From assembly GCA_019155185.1 (NCBI GenBank), contig CM032797.1, forward strand, positions 13,130,881 to 13,194,880: a stretch of 64,000 nt of DNA, in the 5' to 3' direction. The position numbers were made by a program, and so were the translations under genes. Shown here piece by piece: positions 39,350 to 53,491 of this stretch (positions within the stretch are counted from its first letter, which is position 1; every line of letters starts with the position of its first letter). Below the pieces are notes generated by a model that did not search any database, had not been told where the DNA came from, and worked only from the letters and a program-made list of their open reading frames with translations. This DNA is from Beaufortia kweichowensis. Its lineage: Eukaryota; Chordata; Actinopteri; Cypriniformes; Gastromyzontidae.

Positions 39350-42300
39350 ATGGCGCACCTCCGCGACATGCAGAATCAGGTAAATCCGCAACCCAGCCTA
39401 CTTTATTCATTCTTGATCCATGAGTATGACTATTATTATTATTAAAAAAATGACACGGTGGTTTAGTGCCAGTCTGATCTATCATGCATGTCAGTGCTTT
39501 ATTTATAGTAATGATGATCCCAAAGCCAGACGTCTTTGTTGTCTGAATAATTCTAACAGAAATCTTCCTTTAAAAGATCTTTCATACAACTAACTTTTAA
39601 ATGAGTACATTTCCTATCATGTCTTCTGTATTAATTTACATTATATACAGGTTCAAATTTTGTCCCAACCTGCATAAAAGAGCTGTATTCACCTTAAATT
39701 GACGCGTCAAATTTTGTCTTTAAAAGTCTATCTTGACATTATTACTGTACTGTTTTTCACTCCATCATCAGAATTCACGCTTGGATCCAGAGGAGTATTT
39801 CACAAAGCAGGAGCGCATTGGGAAGGGGTCTTTTGGAGAGGTCTACAAGGGCATCAACAATCGCACGAAAGAGGTGGTGGCCATAAAGATCATTGACCTG
39901 GAAGAGGCGGAAGATGAGATCGAAGACATTCAGCAGGAGATCACGGTTCTTAGCCAGTGTGACAGCCCCTATGTCACAAAGTACTATGGCTCATATCTGA
40001 AGGTAAACCCTCCTGTTGTTGGGCATCTTTAGTGTGTATAGATATAATATACTAAACACAATTTATGTGCAAAGTTTTTGCTCAATATATTCTTATTCTT
40101 GGCTTATATTATGTTAATTAAACATACTTGCATGAAATAGTCTAATACTTTTATTTAACTTTGATGACAACATACTGACATAATCTGTAAGATACTAAAT
40201 CTATAATGCTTTCTTACAAATTTGCTCAGAAATGTATACATACAGTACACTCACTCATTAGAGAAGCTATTATAAAGCTATTAACAAATTGCTTACATTT
40301 GTCATGAATACAAAAAACGTCATGTGATGCCTAAAATAGTGTGAATGTTTTTTCTGTCACTGTCTATAGGGAACTAAGTATGTCTGTGCTTTATAGGGAA
40401 CTAAACTGTGGATTATCATGGAGTATTTAGGAGGCGGCTCTGCTTTAGATTTAGTAAGTAGTGCATCAATGCCTATTCAGATGTGGGAATAATCTTATTC
40501 GAGTATTTATATCATCTTAAAAAATACATTTGTCTCCTTTTTTTCACTTCTCAGCTGAAACCAGGGCCTCTAGAGGAGACCTACATTGCCACTATACTGA
40601 GAGAGATTCTGAAGGGACTGGAATACTTACATTCAGAGAGGAAGATTCACCGTGATATCAAAGGTGTGATAACATGCACGCCTGCCCACTCAATCAGGCC
40701 AGCTTGAAATGTATTCACGTTTAATCATTCAGCCTGTGAAATATGAGGACTGTGGTTATGATTCATGTTTGTATCTTTCGGTAGCTGCCAACGTGCTGCT
40801 GTCCGAGCAGGGGGATGTGAAGTTGGCGGATTTTGGTGTGGCAGGACAGCTCACAGACACTCAGATCAAAAGAAACACTTTTGTGGGAACTCCGTTCTGG
40901 ATGGCACCAGAGGTCATCAAACAGTCTGCCTATGACTTTAAGGTGTGGAAATTCTGCAGACGTTGAAATAATGTTATGGACTTTCCTTAAAATGCAAGGG
41001 AACAATCTGCTCATTTACGAGATCTATGCAGTGTCAGAATATTAATGTGCAAATGTGCCCGCAGAGCTGTGAAAACACACGTTCAGCACTCTGGCAGAAA
41101 GGCTTAGGGTGATAAAATGATCTCTCTGCTTGTAAAGTGGTGCACTGCTTAGATAATGCTTAGAAATTTACTGGGAAGGACGACAGAAATACTGATAAAG
41201 AAAATCATTTCAATAGTTTTTGTTTTGCATTTTTGCTACAGGCCGACATTTGGTCTTTAGGAATTACAGCAATCGAACTGGCAAAAGGGGAACCCCCGAA
41301 CTCTGACTTGCACCCGATGCGAGTATTGTTTCTTATACCCAAGAATCCTCCCCCTACACTAGAAGGCTCCTACAGCAAACCCTTCAAAGAGTTTGTTGAG
41401 GCCTGCCTCAATAAAGACCCTCGCTTTGTGAGTATTTGGCACGCTTGAATAAAAGCCTGAATCTATATTTGTTCTTTCAAAAATGTAAATGACTTAATCT
41501 GCGCAAATGCATTTAGTCTGACATCTTTTGTCGGGTAAGTAAAAGCACTGATCATATTAACCATGACCTTACTGTTGTGGTTACGTGCAGCGGCCCACTG
41601 CCAAGGAGTTACTGAAGCACAAATTCATCACACGCTACACCAAGAAAACGTCTTATCTGACAGAGCTTATTGACCGGTACCGCCGCTGGAAGTCTGAAGG
41701 CCATGGTGACGAGTCCAGCTCAGATGATTCTGACATGTATGTCATCCATCCGTCTGACCATCCATCATGATGTACATTTAATCGATAAGTCTTGGCTTCT
41801 AATTGCCATCATGATACATTATTCATTTCCTTCAATACTCATCACTTTAAGCACTGGCCTTTTAATTGTACGAATTGATTTGTAGCTTTAAAAGAAAACA
41901 TGTCCTCCATTTTTCCCATTTACCCTAACAGGGACGGAGATAGTGATGATAGAGATCAGTGTCCTGTGTGGACATTTCCTACGGTTCGGCCCAGCTCCAT
42001 GAACAAGCTTCAGAAAGGCTACACAAACACAGACTCAGAGGTCAATAACTAGGAAAAGTCTACGTAGGGATGAAAAACCAGGCTCTGTTGTTTTGTTTCT
42101 CTGTGAAAAGATGTTTGAAACAGCATAGTAGTAAATAACAGATTTTCATGTTTGGGTTAATTTATTCTAATTAAATGTATTTAATCAGTTTGTGTCCTGT
42201 CATTGTGGCAGATTTAAGAATGTTTCTGTTTGGTGATTTGTGTAACAGGCAGCAGAGACTGTACAGAGGCAGCCAAAGTCACAATGTCTGTCTGCGCTGG

Positions 42301-42858
42301 TCTCTCCCATCTTCAGAGAGGTAACAGCTAATCTCAAAATGCAATCAAACACTTGGACAGACATTGTCAAAGTAACACAGCCGTCCTGTTGTCAGCTTTA
42401 TGCTTCTAATCATGGCTGGAGCAGATAAGCCAGCAGTAAGGTGTAATGAGCTGTGATAAGTTCTGTATATTATTGAGTCTGTTTTGTGTTTAGTTAAAGG
42501 AAAAGAGGAGGGCTTGTGGAGGTGGAATGGGTGCCATAGAGGAGCTGGAGAATGCTTTTAACCTGGCAGAGGAGTCCTGCCCTGGCATCTCTGACCTCCT
42601 GGTTACACACATGATGGAGAGAGTGTGCAGGTAAGCAGGAAAACAAAAACACTGGCACTAAATGATTACCATATTCATGGTATTCCAAGAAAGAAAACCA
42701 CAGTAATACCATAAAACTTTGTTGGTAGTCTGACACAATTGTGAAAAACATGCAGCAGTTTAAACAACAAAGCAGATACAAAATACTAAATCATGCTTGT
42801 AAGTGATATATAATTAAATAAATGTCTGGTGTCTTATCCTTCTTTAGTTAAAGGATAA

Positions 42859-42890
<32 letters not shown>

Positions 42891-43020
42891 ATAATAATGC
42901 TTTTGCTTATGTAAAATGCTAATTTGTGGTCATTTGTGATATTGTCGTTTGACAACACTGACATTTTTTTCCTGTGTCAGGTTTGCTCTGAATGGCAACA
43001 CCACACCATCGTCACGGTGA
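39350..43020 (+). CDS. stk25: Serine/threonine kinase 25 (GCK-III / STE20 family)
   Basis: Golgi-associated STE20-like kinase acting with CCM3/PDCD10 and STRIPAK in polarity, migration and stress signalling. Eleven exons: 39350-39379, 39772-40002, 40397-40453, 40555-40663, 40785-40942, 41242-41427, 41591-41736, 41932-42040, 42249-42320, 42494-42630, 42981-43020; 424 residues against 426 in human. Complete kinase domain: glycine loop IGKGSFGEVYKG (26-37), VAIK lysine K49, HRD with D140, DFG with D158, and activation-loop T174 in RNTFVGTPFW. The C-terminus has ELENAFNLAEESCPGISD, the dimer segment that binds CCM3, and ends NGNTTPSSR. MAHLR at the start favours STK25 over STK24/STK26. A tandem copy of the exon-3 acceptor sits 27 nt upstream of the one used. 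Confidence 0.95.
42867..42889. repeat. (AT)n microsatellite
   Basis: Perfect AT run after a poly-A stretch in the last stk25 intron. Confidence 0.8.
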
Positions 43021-45572
43021 AGCCCCGCCCCCTGCGGCGGATGCCCCTCCCCTTCTCTGCCCTAAACCACCCGAGCCCCATCAGGACCACAAAACAAACA
43101 ATTGCCCTCCCTACAGTACACCCTCTCTCAACAGCCCCCCAGAGATCTTTTAATTAGTTATGATTAAATATTTTTACAGTTTTCTTTATAGAATGGAAAG
43201 TATTTAAGAGAAAAGCCATGTCATTGAGCGAACTGTGTTTACCTGTTAGATCAAAAAATCCTATTATAAAGTGTTTATGGAAATATTGTGTTTGTGTGGT
43301 TTACTGGTGTGTATTGTGGTTATTATACATTGGTTTACATTTCTTTATGAAACTGCTTTAAATTACATACCTGCAAGTTAAAATTACGATATCTTTAAAG
43401 ATATTGTCTTCGGGTGACCAGGGGTTAGGGAACTGTATAAAAATCTGTTATATTTTATATAGTACTCAAAGTACTCAAGACTTTTGACTCTAAAAAGCAC
43501 AGTTCACACAAATATATAACTATAAAAAACATTTACTCGTCCTCATTCTGTATACCTGTATGCCTTTTCTCTTGATGTTGCGAAGGATAATGTTTCACAG
43601 AAGAAAGTCATTAGTTTAGAATTGAGTATTTTTAGTTATTAAATAGTGTATATTTTGTCTTTTTTCCAGTAAAATAACGATAAAACAAGATAAATTTAAA
43701 AAGCAAAACTGGACATTAAGGTGAATCTGTTTTCAGCCATTGTATGATAAATATATGTCATCCATTTTTGCAGTGCATATTTATATGCCTGCTGCCTTTA
43801 AATAGCAGATTTTATCTTTTAATACATCTGTGAATAGACTCGATTGGGTCCGTGTGTACTGACAGCGAGCTGTGTGTCCTCAGACAGGAAGACGCTAATG
43901 AGCTCAAGTTTGCTAATCCATGTACAGCCAATAGGTCAAGACCCCTAAACCGATACTTTCACTGGGTCACAGCACTTTTCATAAGGACATGACTTTAGGT
44001 ATGTAACGCTAGAGGTTATTGTACGTTGACGTGTTTTTCTTCGTTTTATTAGTTTCATTTTTAGGTTATTAATATCCACTTTCATGTGTTACTTTGCGAC
44101 CTCTAGTGGCCACGAAGATCCACCGAGCAACAATAGCCACCATTTTGACAACCAGAGGGAAATATATAATCACATTTTCTGCTTATAATCATGATTGTTG
44201 CAAAGTTAATCCTACCGTAACGTATACCTGCATATAAACAAACAAACACCAAAAACGGTTTTCAATATAAAATTTAATTACAAGATGATAGACAATAGTG
44301 GTTTAATAGAAAGTTCTCAAGTGAAATATTATAAGAGGAATGTTGACAGCCAGCAGAAAAGGACTTTCAAAGGTGACATTTGCTGTCAGGTAACAGATAT
44401 AATCCCATGTGTCAGATATTTCATTTTAGTACATTTAAACAAGTATTATGATGCAGAAATAAATCCGCTTCAGCCACAGAAATGAGTTAAAATAAACATT
44501 ATACCTATAGAAGCTGGAGGTAAAACTTGGCATGCATTAAGGTCAAAGAGCACAACAGCATATTTCAATGTATATAACTTCACATTGCACTCAGACCAGA
44601 ACAATGTCTGAATAACAGGACAGTTTCCACTGAGCAACATAAAAATCACCAACATCTGAGAATCTCTCATTCTCCTTCATTAGACAGTACAGGGAATGGG
44701 TCACAGTATACCTGCTTTTGCATTTGTCTGAAGGCCATTGAATGGCACAACACAAAGATTTCTTCATGCAGGGGGCAGAGAAGTACTTCCGAAAACTCCT
44801 AAATAGGAGCACAGCAATTTCTCTGGCAACACTTATAAACTGTATAAAACGAATGATCAAAAAACAAGGTGCAATACCCACCACCATGACACTTAAATTT
44901 AATTGTTCACAGTGATTTTTAGCTACTGTAAACAGAAAGGACTTTTGATGGTCTTAATCGTCCTAAAGGAGAGTCAAGAACATTTTCCTTTACCAGCAGC
45001 ATTTGGCTTTTGTAACAGAACATACAACATTATTTAAATGAGTTAATAACTGTTAGATCTTCATTTTGGTAACTGGCATAGCAAGTTGGATGTTGGAAAA
45101 AATAAATGAATTTTAGATACAGCATCTGAGTAAATAAAGAACTTAATACTGCTTACAAGAAAAAACAACTCATAAGAGTAAATAAACAAAGAAAATGGCA
45201 AGTAGGATGAGCAATAAACCAGTCTTCTTAGTTTCTCCATATTTAGCAAGAGATCTTCTTACATCTGTTGATGTGCCTGACTGGCTCAAGCTGTAATGAC
45301 AGGTCAGCATCTAAGAGAAACACACAAAACAAGCTCTCTAAGTGCGTCTTGAAAAACACTAAACATACAATGCTAATGTTATGCTAGAACGGCAACCAGA
45401 AGGCTGTTGATTCGAATCTAATAAGAAGCCAAGTTGAAAGCAAGACTAAAATCCAAACACATCTGAGAGAAGCATCAGACCAAATCTGATCCCATAAGGT
45501 GACAGGATACAGTTGTTAATACCAGGTAAACAAGATTTCAACTCATTTAAAAATGTGCTCTTACCGTGTATC
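43021..45572. other. stk25-septin2 convergent gap (3' UTRs, degraded MITE and SINE traces)
   Basis: No coding exon. Around 43495-43630 is a worn copy of the cyprinid element with TTCACACAAATA...TTACTCGTCCTCATTCTG. At about 45388-45430 is CGGCAACCAGAAGGCTGTTGATTCGAATC-like sequence, resembling the box B end of a tRNA-derived SINE. Both 3' UTRs should lie here. Confidence 0.35.
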
Positions 45573-48500
45573 TCACAGATGTGGACTGTCTCCTTCATCT
45601 CCCTGCTTCTGCATCTGTGCCTGCATCCTAGCTATCATCTCCTGCATCCTCCTCAGCTGAAAGACACAAAACACAGTCACACACTCCAGCACTATGGTTA
45701 TTTGCATATAAAATGAGTTTGCTTTGAGAGACTGTACCTCAGCCTCCTTCTCCTGCAGGATCATGTCCTTGTTCATTTCCTCTGGCTCCGGAGCCTTCCT
45801 GCATGACACGGAGTAGATGGGCAGGTGTAAAGAGCCTCATATGCAACTTTGCAGTAACGTTTCATAAACATTTAATTTACACACAGGCAAAATTTCGTAA
45901 ATATAACTTTTTTGTGTTGTCAAAACAAAAATGAGACAGTAGATGTGCGGAATTACTAATAACTTCAATCGAAAGACCCCATGAAAATGAAATGTAAAAA
46001 CATTAAAAAGAGCCATGAAAATAATGCACATTGTTCAACAAGCCAAAGGAATATATTTTTTGGTACCTATATCACTTAAACTTAAGAGCCGCCAACTTTA
46101 CTTAAATTTGGTGGCTTTGTTTTTTTTGGCAGTAGACCATCTGGGTATTTTGCATACGAATGCGAACATATTACTCATATTACTGCGCAAACAAAACTAA
46201 AAATATTTCATAACATTTTTGCACACATTTTTGAAAGTTACTGACTCTTCTTAAGCCTATTGAGGCTAAAACTGTGCAATAATTGTCCAAACTTTCTGGT
46301 GGTTATGTGGTTTCATGGGGTCTTTAAGAGAAATTACATTGTGGATTAGTAACACATTGAAAGCATTGAAAGATCTGTGATGCAAAGTTTAGTCGAGACA
46401 AAAGTGACAAACCCAAGTAATTAGTACAAGCGTGTGCTAAGCATAGCAGAAAGTCAGAACAAACAACTGTGTGTCAGTGTCAGGCTGTAGGATAGGTGGA
46501 GCTGTGACTGAGCTCCCAGCAGTACCTCCCCCTCCTATCCTCTTATACACATAGATCTCTCTGCAGATCTATGAGACTCAGATATTACAGGCCCGAGTCA
46601 AGACTGTGGAATAAACATAAAACAATTGTATCACGCAATAAAACTGAAGCTTTCACCTCTTAACAGATACTTCTTTGGTCAAAGCAATACTTCTCTCTTC
46701 CCTTTACGATTCCTGTCTATGTGTGTATTTGAGAAGTGGCTTTAAACAGCTATTTTAAGCTAGCGTTCTGCTTACTTCAAATACCAGGACATGCTTTGGT
46801 TTTTGGATATTTTAATAATATGCGGCTACATCCATAGAAATCTGCTTCTTCATGGAGACTGGGGGAGGAGGTGGAGAAAGAGAAGCAGAGCATTACGTAC
46901 GCAGGCGACAGAGGCAGAATGTAACCGTGGGAGGACAACCTGCCGCCCCGTTTGAGGCGTTCTGAGCGGAAGTTCTCATAGTGAAGGTCCTGAGTCACCT
47001 CCTGCAGGTCCTGCATGTGAGTGCTGCGCAGAGAGTCGTTATTAGTCACTACTGGATCAGGTACAAAAAATATGAAAAATTAAATTAAAATCACAACTCA
47101 CATCAGCATGGTGCGAAGTTTGAGGAAGTCGTTGTGTTCAGGGTTTTCCACCTCCACCACACCCCACGGGTACAAACGGCCTCTCACCTTCTTTCCTTTA
47201 GCTTCAATCTGCTGGTTGGATCCCACTACAGCGAACGGTATACTGGCCTGTAACGGTAAAACAATGTGACTGTATTACAAATTATGACCCAACTTATCTG
47301 AGCATCGTTTCTGCTGTTGATCAAAACAACATAAAATATAAATAGATGTCATTTAAAAACTACACCACCTACCTTGAGAATTCTGGTCTGCTCTTTGAAA
47401 TCTTCATCCTCATCGGACTCGGCATCAGGTAGGTGATAGATCTTTATGCCATGCTCATCGATTTCATCCAAAATCTGCAGAAAATAACCACCAACAAAGA
47501 TCAAACCAAACCTATAATCAACCAATAGGGATTTTGTGTTTGGAAAGGCATCTAAATGAATTACCCTGCGTTTGAGTCTCTCTCTCTCCCTCAGGGTCAG
47601 TGTATCTGCTTTGGCGATAACAGGAACAACATTCACTTTGTTGTGAATGGCCTTCATGAACTGGACGTCAAGAGGCTTCAGCCTGTAAAATTAAAGCATA
47701 ATCCTTAAATCTATAAAGCACGGTAAGGCAAGATGAATGATGCTACAGTAGATGAGCCAGGTGTGAGAACTCACCCGTGACCCAGAGGAGAAATGAAATA
47801 AAAGCAGCAGTGTACACGGTTGTCAACGATGTGTCTGCGGTTAAGTCCGCTCTCATCGTGAAGGTAGCGCTCAAACTGGTCATCGATGTATGAGATAATT
47901 GTGTTGAAACTGTGCAAGAAAGACAAAGGAACTCTTCAGGATTTTAGTGATTTATAATAAAAACACAAATATAACAAACAAAAAAAGTGGAGTTCGCTGT
48001 TGTGCCAAATATAGTTTTTACACGCCTCATCCTTTTCACTGGTTAACTTTTTGGCAGCTTGTTTTTTAGTGTACAAAGTAAACTTTGAGAATTATTTTTT
48101 AGAATACTTCAATCTCAAAATGTTATATCACTCACAAAAACCACAATAATATTCAAGGTTTAAAGACAACAAGATGATAAATACATGCATCAGCTTCAGG
48201 AGTCTGAAATGATTTTAACACACATGCTTGTGAGGTTTTCTGTGTAATTGAGTTAAAAGATTGAGTTGCATGTGACAGCATACATTTCCTTTCTCAGGCA
48301 AAAGCACTTGAATATCCTCTGGTTTCTGTTTGTCCTCTGAAATGGGTCAGGGAGTTGACAGGAAGAGGTCACACATGTTTCCTGTCTCTCTAATGCCACT
48401 AACAGAGCAGCTTCATCCAAAGCCCAAAAACTACTTCCTCCCGTGCACTCTCTATTCTTTATTCAAGATTTTGTCATTTATGTTTTGTCTCCAATTACAT

Positions 48501-50031
48501 GAACTTTTCCTGCCAAGTCTCCAAACTACAGCTGTAAATAAAGTTGAATTACAGCAGCAAACAACTGTGCACACGGGTTGCATACGACCATGTGTGCCGT
48601 TATCTTCAATAACTATCAAGAATAAACCTTACCAGTCTTGACTATTAATGGCATCTCCATATCCAGGTGTGTCGACCACAGTAAGGCGAAGCTTTACTCC
48701 GCGCTCTTCAATCTCTACTGTTGAGGCTTCGATCTGCACTGTACGCTCAATCTTCTCTACATTGGCAAATGCACGTAAAATAATTATGTTTTTAAATTTG
48801 GGCAGTATTAATTACTTATAAATTATCGATCATTACATTACTCAATCAAAAAAGTATGAATTCAAAACTCACCTGCAGCACCAGGAATGACTCTCTCGGG
48901 ATAGAGATCAGTCAGGAACAAACTGTTGATCAGCGTAGACTTTCCTAATCCTGACTCACCTGGAAAGTACAAATGAGGACATGCTTAACAATCAAACTGA
49001 CATATTTCTATATTCTTCTGTTCCTTTTTAAAAGTATATAGACACTGTTTTCTGCGATATAAATGTTGTTACTTTCCAGTCTGAGATATCTTCCATCATA
49101 ATGTTCAGAGCTGAAACTGAACAGCCAGTGAAAGTACTCTCAGCTGTAGTTCTGCATTCCTGTGATTTATTTTAAGGCTATGGGACGAGTGTACAATGGG
49201 CTCTGTCGGCCGGGCGGGCTGTACCCTCCCCCATCCCATTCTCTCCAGATCTCATGTGTGTGTTAACAGCTGTACACACACACAGGGCTGAGGAGAGAGT
49301 CCCAACCAATCCGATCCTGCCAAAGCTTCTTGTTCCCACAGTCATTTCGACTCCAACACCAAATAGAGAGATTTCTCCCACTAAAATGTTTTGCCTCCAA
49401 CCACAGAAGCTGATCCTGACATGCATTTTCTTGTATGTTAAGTAGTTAAATCACCAGACCTTTTACTCTATGATCATATACCATCACAGACTTAAGTATG
49501 TTACTGTATTGCTTTCAAATATAGATAGCATGAGGCAGATGTGTAACTAAACGCTATACTAGAAACACCGTACAACGGTAAATATAAAGAAACAAATTTT
49601 TAATATTGTGCTGGAAAGTTCGTAAAACAAAACCATTTGTTTCCTGGTGATATTTCAGGCACGTGAAAACATTACATCAGTGTTAGTACTTACCCACCAC
49701 CATGAGCGTGAACTCAAAGCCTTTTTTCACTGATTTCCGGTGCACCTGGTTTGGCAAATTTGCAAATCCCACATAGCCAGGAGTCTCTGGGTTTGTAAAC
49801 TGTCCCTGCTGACAGAACAAAACAAAAAGATAAAACAGAAGTTTGTTTATACATATAAAATACTAAATAAAGTGCATGAAAATTTGAATTATCTCAAGGG
49901 TTCGTGATTTGGCACATGCAAATTTGGAAACCGTCTATCTGCACATATATCTAGCTTTTACATAACTAAAAACAACTAAATCTGCCCACCTGCTCTCATT
50001 TCCTTACCTTTAGTTTATCAGCTTGAGACAT
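45573..50031 (-). CDS. septin2: Septin-2 (GTP-binding filament protein)
   Basis: Core septin that assembles into hetero-oligomeric filaments at the cleavage furrow, cilium base and cortex. Eleven coding exons: 50031-50008, 49808-49694, 48959-48873, 48756-48633, 47909-47775, 47682-47565, 47474-47373, 47247-47102, 47023-46940, 45798-45738, 45656-45573; 359 residues against 361 in human. Visible: [21 protein letters not shown]1 GESGLGKS (47-54), G3 DTPG (104-107), G4 AKAD (185-188), septin-unique element with [17 protein letters not shown], and a C-terminal coiled coil [19 protein letters not shown]. Start MSQADKLK is a separate small exon; a leader exon probably ends at 51364. The exon-2 acceptor is a CAGCAG tandem, so Q9 may be optional. 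SEPTIN2 is favoured by N- and C-termini. Confidence 0.94.
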
Positions 50032-50584
50032 TCTGAGCTCAAACGAAACCTGCAAAATGATCAGATTTCAACAATTAGGCTTATTTACAACATGGATTTA
50101 ACCACAATACAACTTCAGGTACTATATTTGTTGAACCATCAACCATTTGACATTACAGATCCTGCTGAACTTACATGCACAATAGACAAAGTAAAAGGTT
50201 TTTAGAGCTCTACAGGAAGAGGAAGTCAGTTTCTGTCTGTGAACATCACTCTCACCACAAACCTTCATCAGGCATTTGACTTTAACACTAAAACTGTTTC
50301 CTGTATAGTAATACAATAGTCATACTGAATGCTGTTCAGCTACTTGACTTAATATTTATGTAAAATGCGAAATATATTTGATCCTTAAGTAAAGTACACA
50401 GCAACAACTGTACTTTAGTTAAAGAAGAAAAAGACAGAGGAAGGTTTTAAAACTAGTGAGCTTAACTGTTTATCTAGACAGAATCACAAGTACTTTCAGG
50501 ACAAGAAGCAAAACACACAGTAGGTTGAGACGCAGACAAAATGTCCGTAGAATGCTTGAGACTTAAGGTTTTCAGAATACTGAT

Positions 50585-51063
50585 TGCTCAGATGTCAATA
50601 TTTAGTTGTTTAATTACTACCCATGCGAGGTCTCAAAAAGTTTTGAATGCAATTTATTTTTAAAGCATGACTTTCCATAACCAGGCAAGTGGCACTTTCA
50701 GAATTATCATATCCATCCAGTCCATATTCATCATAAATGAGCAATTTTAATAAAAAAAGAGGTTATATTAAAATAAAATAACTCTGATGTTCTTTGGAGA
50801 GCCATCACTTTGTTAGGTATTATTGCTTCTGGTTTGTGCATTTTAATTCACAGAATGTTGCCTCTCAAAAAAAAAATTTTTGTGTCACATAACACATGTA
50901 CACAGTATTTCCCTTCTCTGAAATAGAAAATACGTGTATAGGCTGATATTTTTCTGATGTTTGGAAAATATAAACAGATGGTTCAACATACTGGTAATAA
51001 ATACATTTTCTGAGAATGTATCTTAAAGTTTTAACTACTTCGAAGTCACATCCGCAACGCTGG
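50585..51063. repeat. Dispersed repeat, copy 2 (septin2 intron 1)
   Basis: Same orientation as copy 1 at 30412-30903, with matching order of conserved words and many substitutions and indels. No reading frame. Confidence 0.6.
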
Positions 51064-51363
51064 AATTTCCCTGGTTAACAATGTTCAGCCGCCCCATAAT
51101 ATTGTCACAATTCGACAAACGCATTTAAAGTTAACGCAAGCCAATAAAATAAAGATCGTGTATATTGTCTTTATAGTTGTGCACTGATGTAAAGCTGTGG
51201 CTATTTTTCAACTGCACTAGTGCATTCAAGTGACACGCCTCTAACTGATCTGATTCATTATCGTTACGGATGACGCGCTCATTTTAAGAAAACCAAAGTC
51301 CGGCTGCGGATAAAAGGCTTGATGTTTACAGCAGAAAACGTGGACTAAAATGTTTAAATATAC

Positions 51364-51480
51364 CTTTTATTTGCAGAAAATCTCGAGTTCAGTACTGCAG
51401 GGGGTTCCGTAGACGATCTGCCCAAATTCCAGAGATACCGGAAGTCGCACTGACGCCGAACGCACAGAGCAACTGTGAAG
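51364..51480 (-). promoter_or_regulatory. septin2: Candidate septin2 leader exon and promoter
   Basis: A minus-strand donor (AAAAG|GTATAT) at 51364 can join to the acceptor before 50049, 18 nt upstream of the septin2 ATG. The sequence to its right has CG dinucleotides and CCGGAAGT, an Ets-type site often found in housekeeping promoters. Confidence 0.5.
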
Positions 51481-53485
51481 TAGGAAACGTGTCAACATTA
51501 GCTTATTTTAAGATAAAAGTCCTATCGCAGCTCATTTTGAAAAATAATTATAAATGTTGCATATTGTGAAATGCTGTTTTTACAGAAATAACTAACGTGT
51601 TTTATTAATAAAATGTTTTACATGATTCTCTTGCGTTTAAAAACTAACATGTTAGCGATTATGTAGAAATAAAGCGTAATAATTTTTATGTTAGCCTTGA
51701 ATAATTATTTTGAATTTTGAATTATTAACTTCAAAAATGTAATGTTTCGTCAGTGATTTGTGTAAATCAAACACATCAAATTACAGTCTGTTGATGTCAA
51801 AATCGGTTCATAAAATAGCCTACCTTACCTCTGATTAGCAGTGACCTCTGGTGGTAATAAATGATAGACGCATATTTATTATGAATTTCACTGCAAAAAA
51901 AGGTATTATCACAGTCACAGCTCGATCTGATTTAAATGTTAGGAGACTACAAATGCTGCAGTGTTTTAGATATTACACTCATTTGTAATGAGTCTTTATA
52001 TTGAATAAAGAATTACATGCTCATTTTAAAACAAACAGAAACAAGTGCTTGCCAATATTACTGGCATAAAGCCAGTTTACACAGCTTCTGTAAAAGCAAA
52101 AACATTTTAATCATGTACATTTTTTACATTTAATATGACAGTAAGTAGTGACCACCAAAACACTGCATCCCCACATTCTGGATATTCCAAACAAACTCCC
52201 CAACAACTGTTGAGTAAGTATTGCTGTGCTTACAGGACACATTTGAAATCTTCAGCCTGCATTTAGTGCTTCTTTTAGAAATGCCTTATTGCAAATGTCT
52301 CTGAATGCTGACGGGTGTGATTTAGGGTAGGCAATAATGCCCCCCATCTTAATCTCCAGTATATAGTGCAAGTATTAATTTCACATGGATAAAAGTGTGT
52401 CCAGGGATAGATCCTGACATCTCTCTGGATTTAAGCTGTTTTCTACATTCCTTCAACACATTTTTACCAATATTTCCATGACAGGCTATTAAAGAAAAGC
52501 TTGACATTTCTCAAATATGATTAAAATAAGCACACGCTTTATCCCCAGCGCACAGCAAATCTGTAGGATTGCTTTAGGAAATGTTTCCAAATTGCACTAC
52601 TTAAAGGTGTCACAAGCTGTTTTCCAGATCAGAATAGGCCTAGGAGTAAGCAAAGGTTTTATTTCATGATTATAGTTCTGTGTATTTACAGACAAAGGGA
52701 AAATGTGTTCATTTCACAGAACATTCAAAGATGGCGATTGTTTTTATCGCCTGAACATGCTTCTAATATACCTGTCAATGCATGGGGCAATTAAAAACAC
52801 ATAAAAGCAAAATACAGATTTTTTAGCTCTTTCAATGGCCATATTATCTACCTCAAGAGAAAAATAAAAATCAGCTTCACAGTATGGTCAATGTCCACCT
52901 GTGTCAGAAATCAAAAAGATAAAATCTCATGATGGACACAGAACAACAGCAGTCCCGTGGTCAGCTCATGCTCCTCTTATTTATCCGAACAATTCAAAAA
53001 GATGTGTGTGTGTGTGTGTGTGTGTGTGGGAGGGCTGTAGACAGGTTCCATAAACTTTCAAAGTCTGTCTCAAAAGTAGTTTTCATTTCATTGTGTCCAG
53101 AACTGTATTTTTTTATAAAAATGACAGATTTTTATGGATGGATTTATTGTGCGTTACCCGCTCTGATTGGCTGCAAGAAGTGACATGTCAGAGCGCGCGC
53201 TTCTTGCATCAAAGCTTTCTTTGAAACGCGGCGCATTTTTGACAGATATTTGAAACAAACATTTCACAAACCATACAGTCTTTCTTGCACACTTCAGCAT
53301 TAGATGCAAAGAAATAATACACATAATACAGTGCGTTCAGCTGGACACTTCCAAACTCAAAGGAATACCATATCTGATTTCATCTCATCAAGGAAAATCA
53401 TCTTTTTCTTTTCTTTTGCTTATCACTTCAAACACAGTTTCAGGTTTTACAGAAACATTTTTGCTATAGTGACGCAATTAATTTC
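51481..53485. other. septin2-SoxB2 divergent interval
   Basis: No coding exon. It includes the (TG)n run at 53003-53028. A small GC-richer patch at about 53150-53235 has an inverted CCAAT box (GATTGGCT) 250-350 bases upstream of the Sox start, a plausible Sox promoter. Confidence 0.4.
53003..53028. repeat. (TG)n microsatellite
   Basis: Perfect TG dinucleotide run of about 13 units. Confidence 0.85.
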
Positions 53486-53491
53486 ATGATT

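Noticed and set aside
47023..47049. Upstream Met in the septin2 exon at 47049
   Set aside because: It lies in intron sequence before the CGCAG acceptor; the exon begins at 47023 and continues [11 protein letters not shown].
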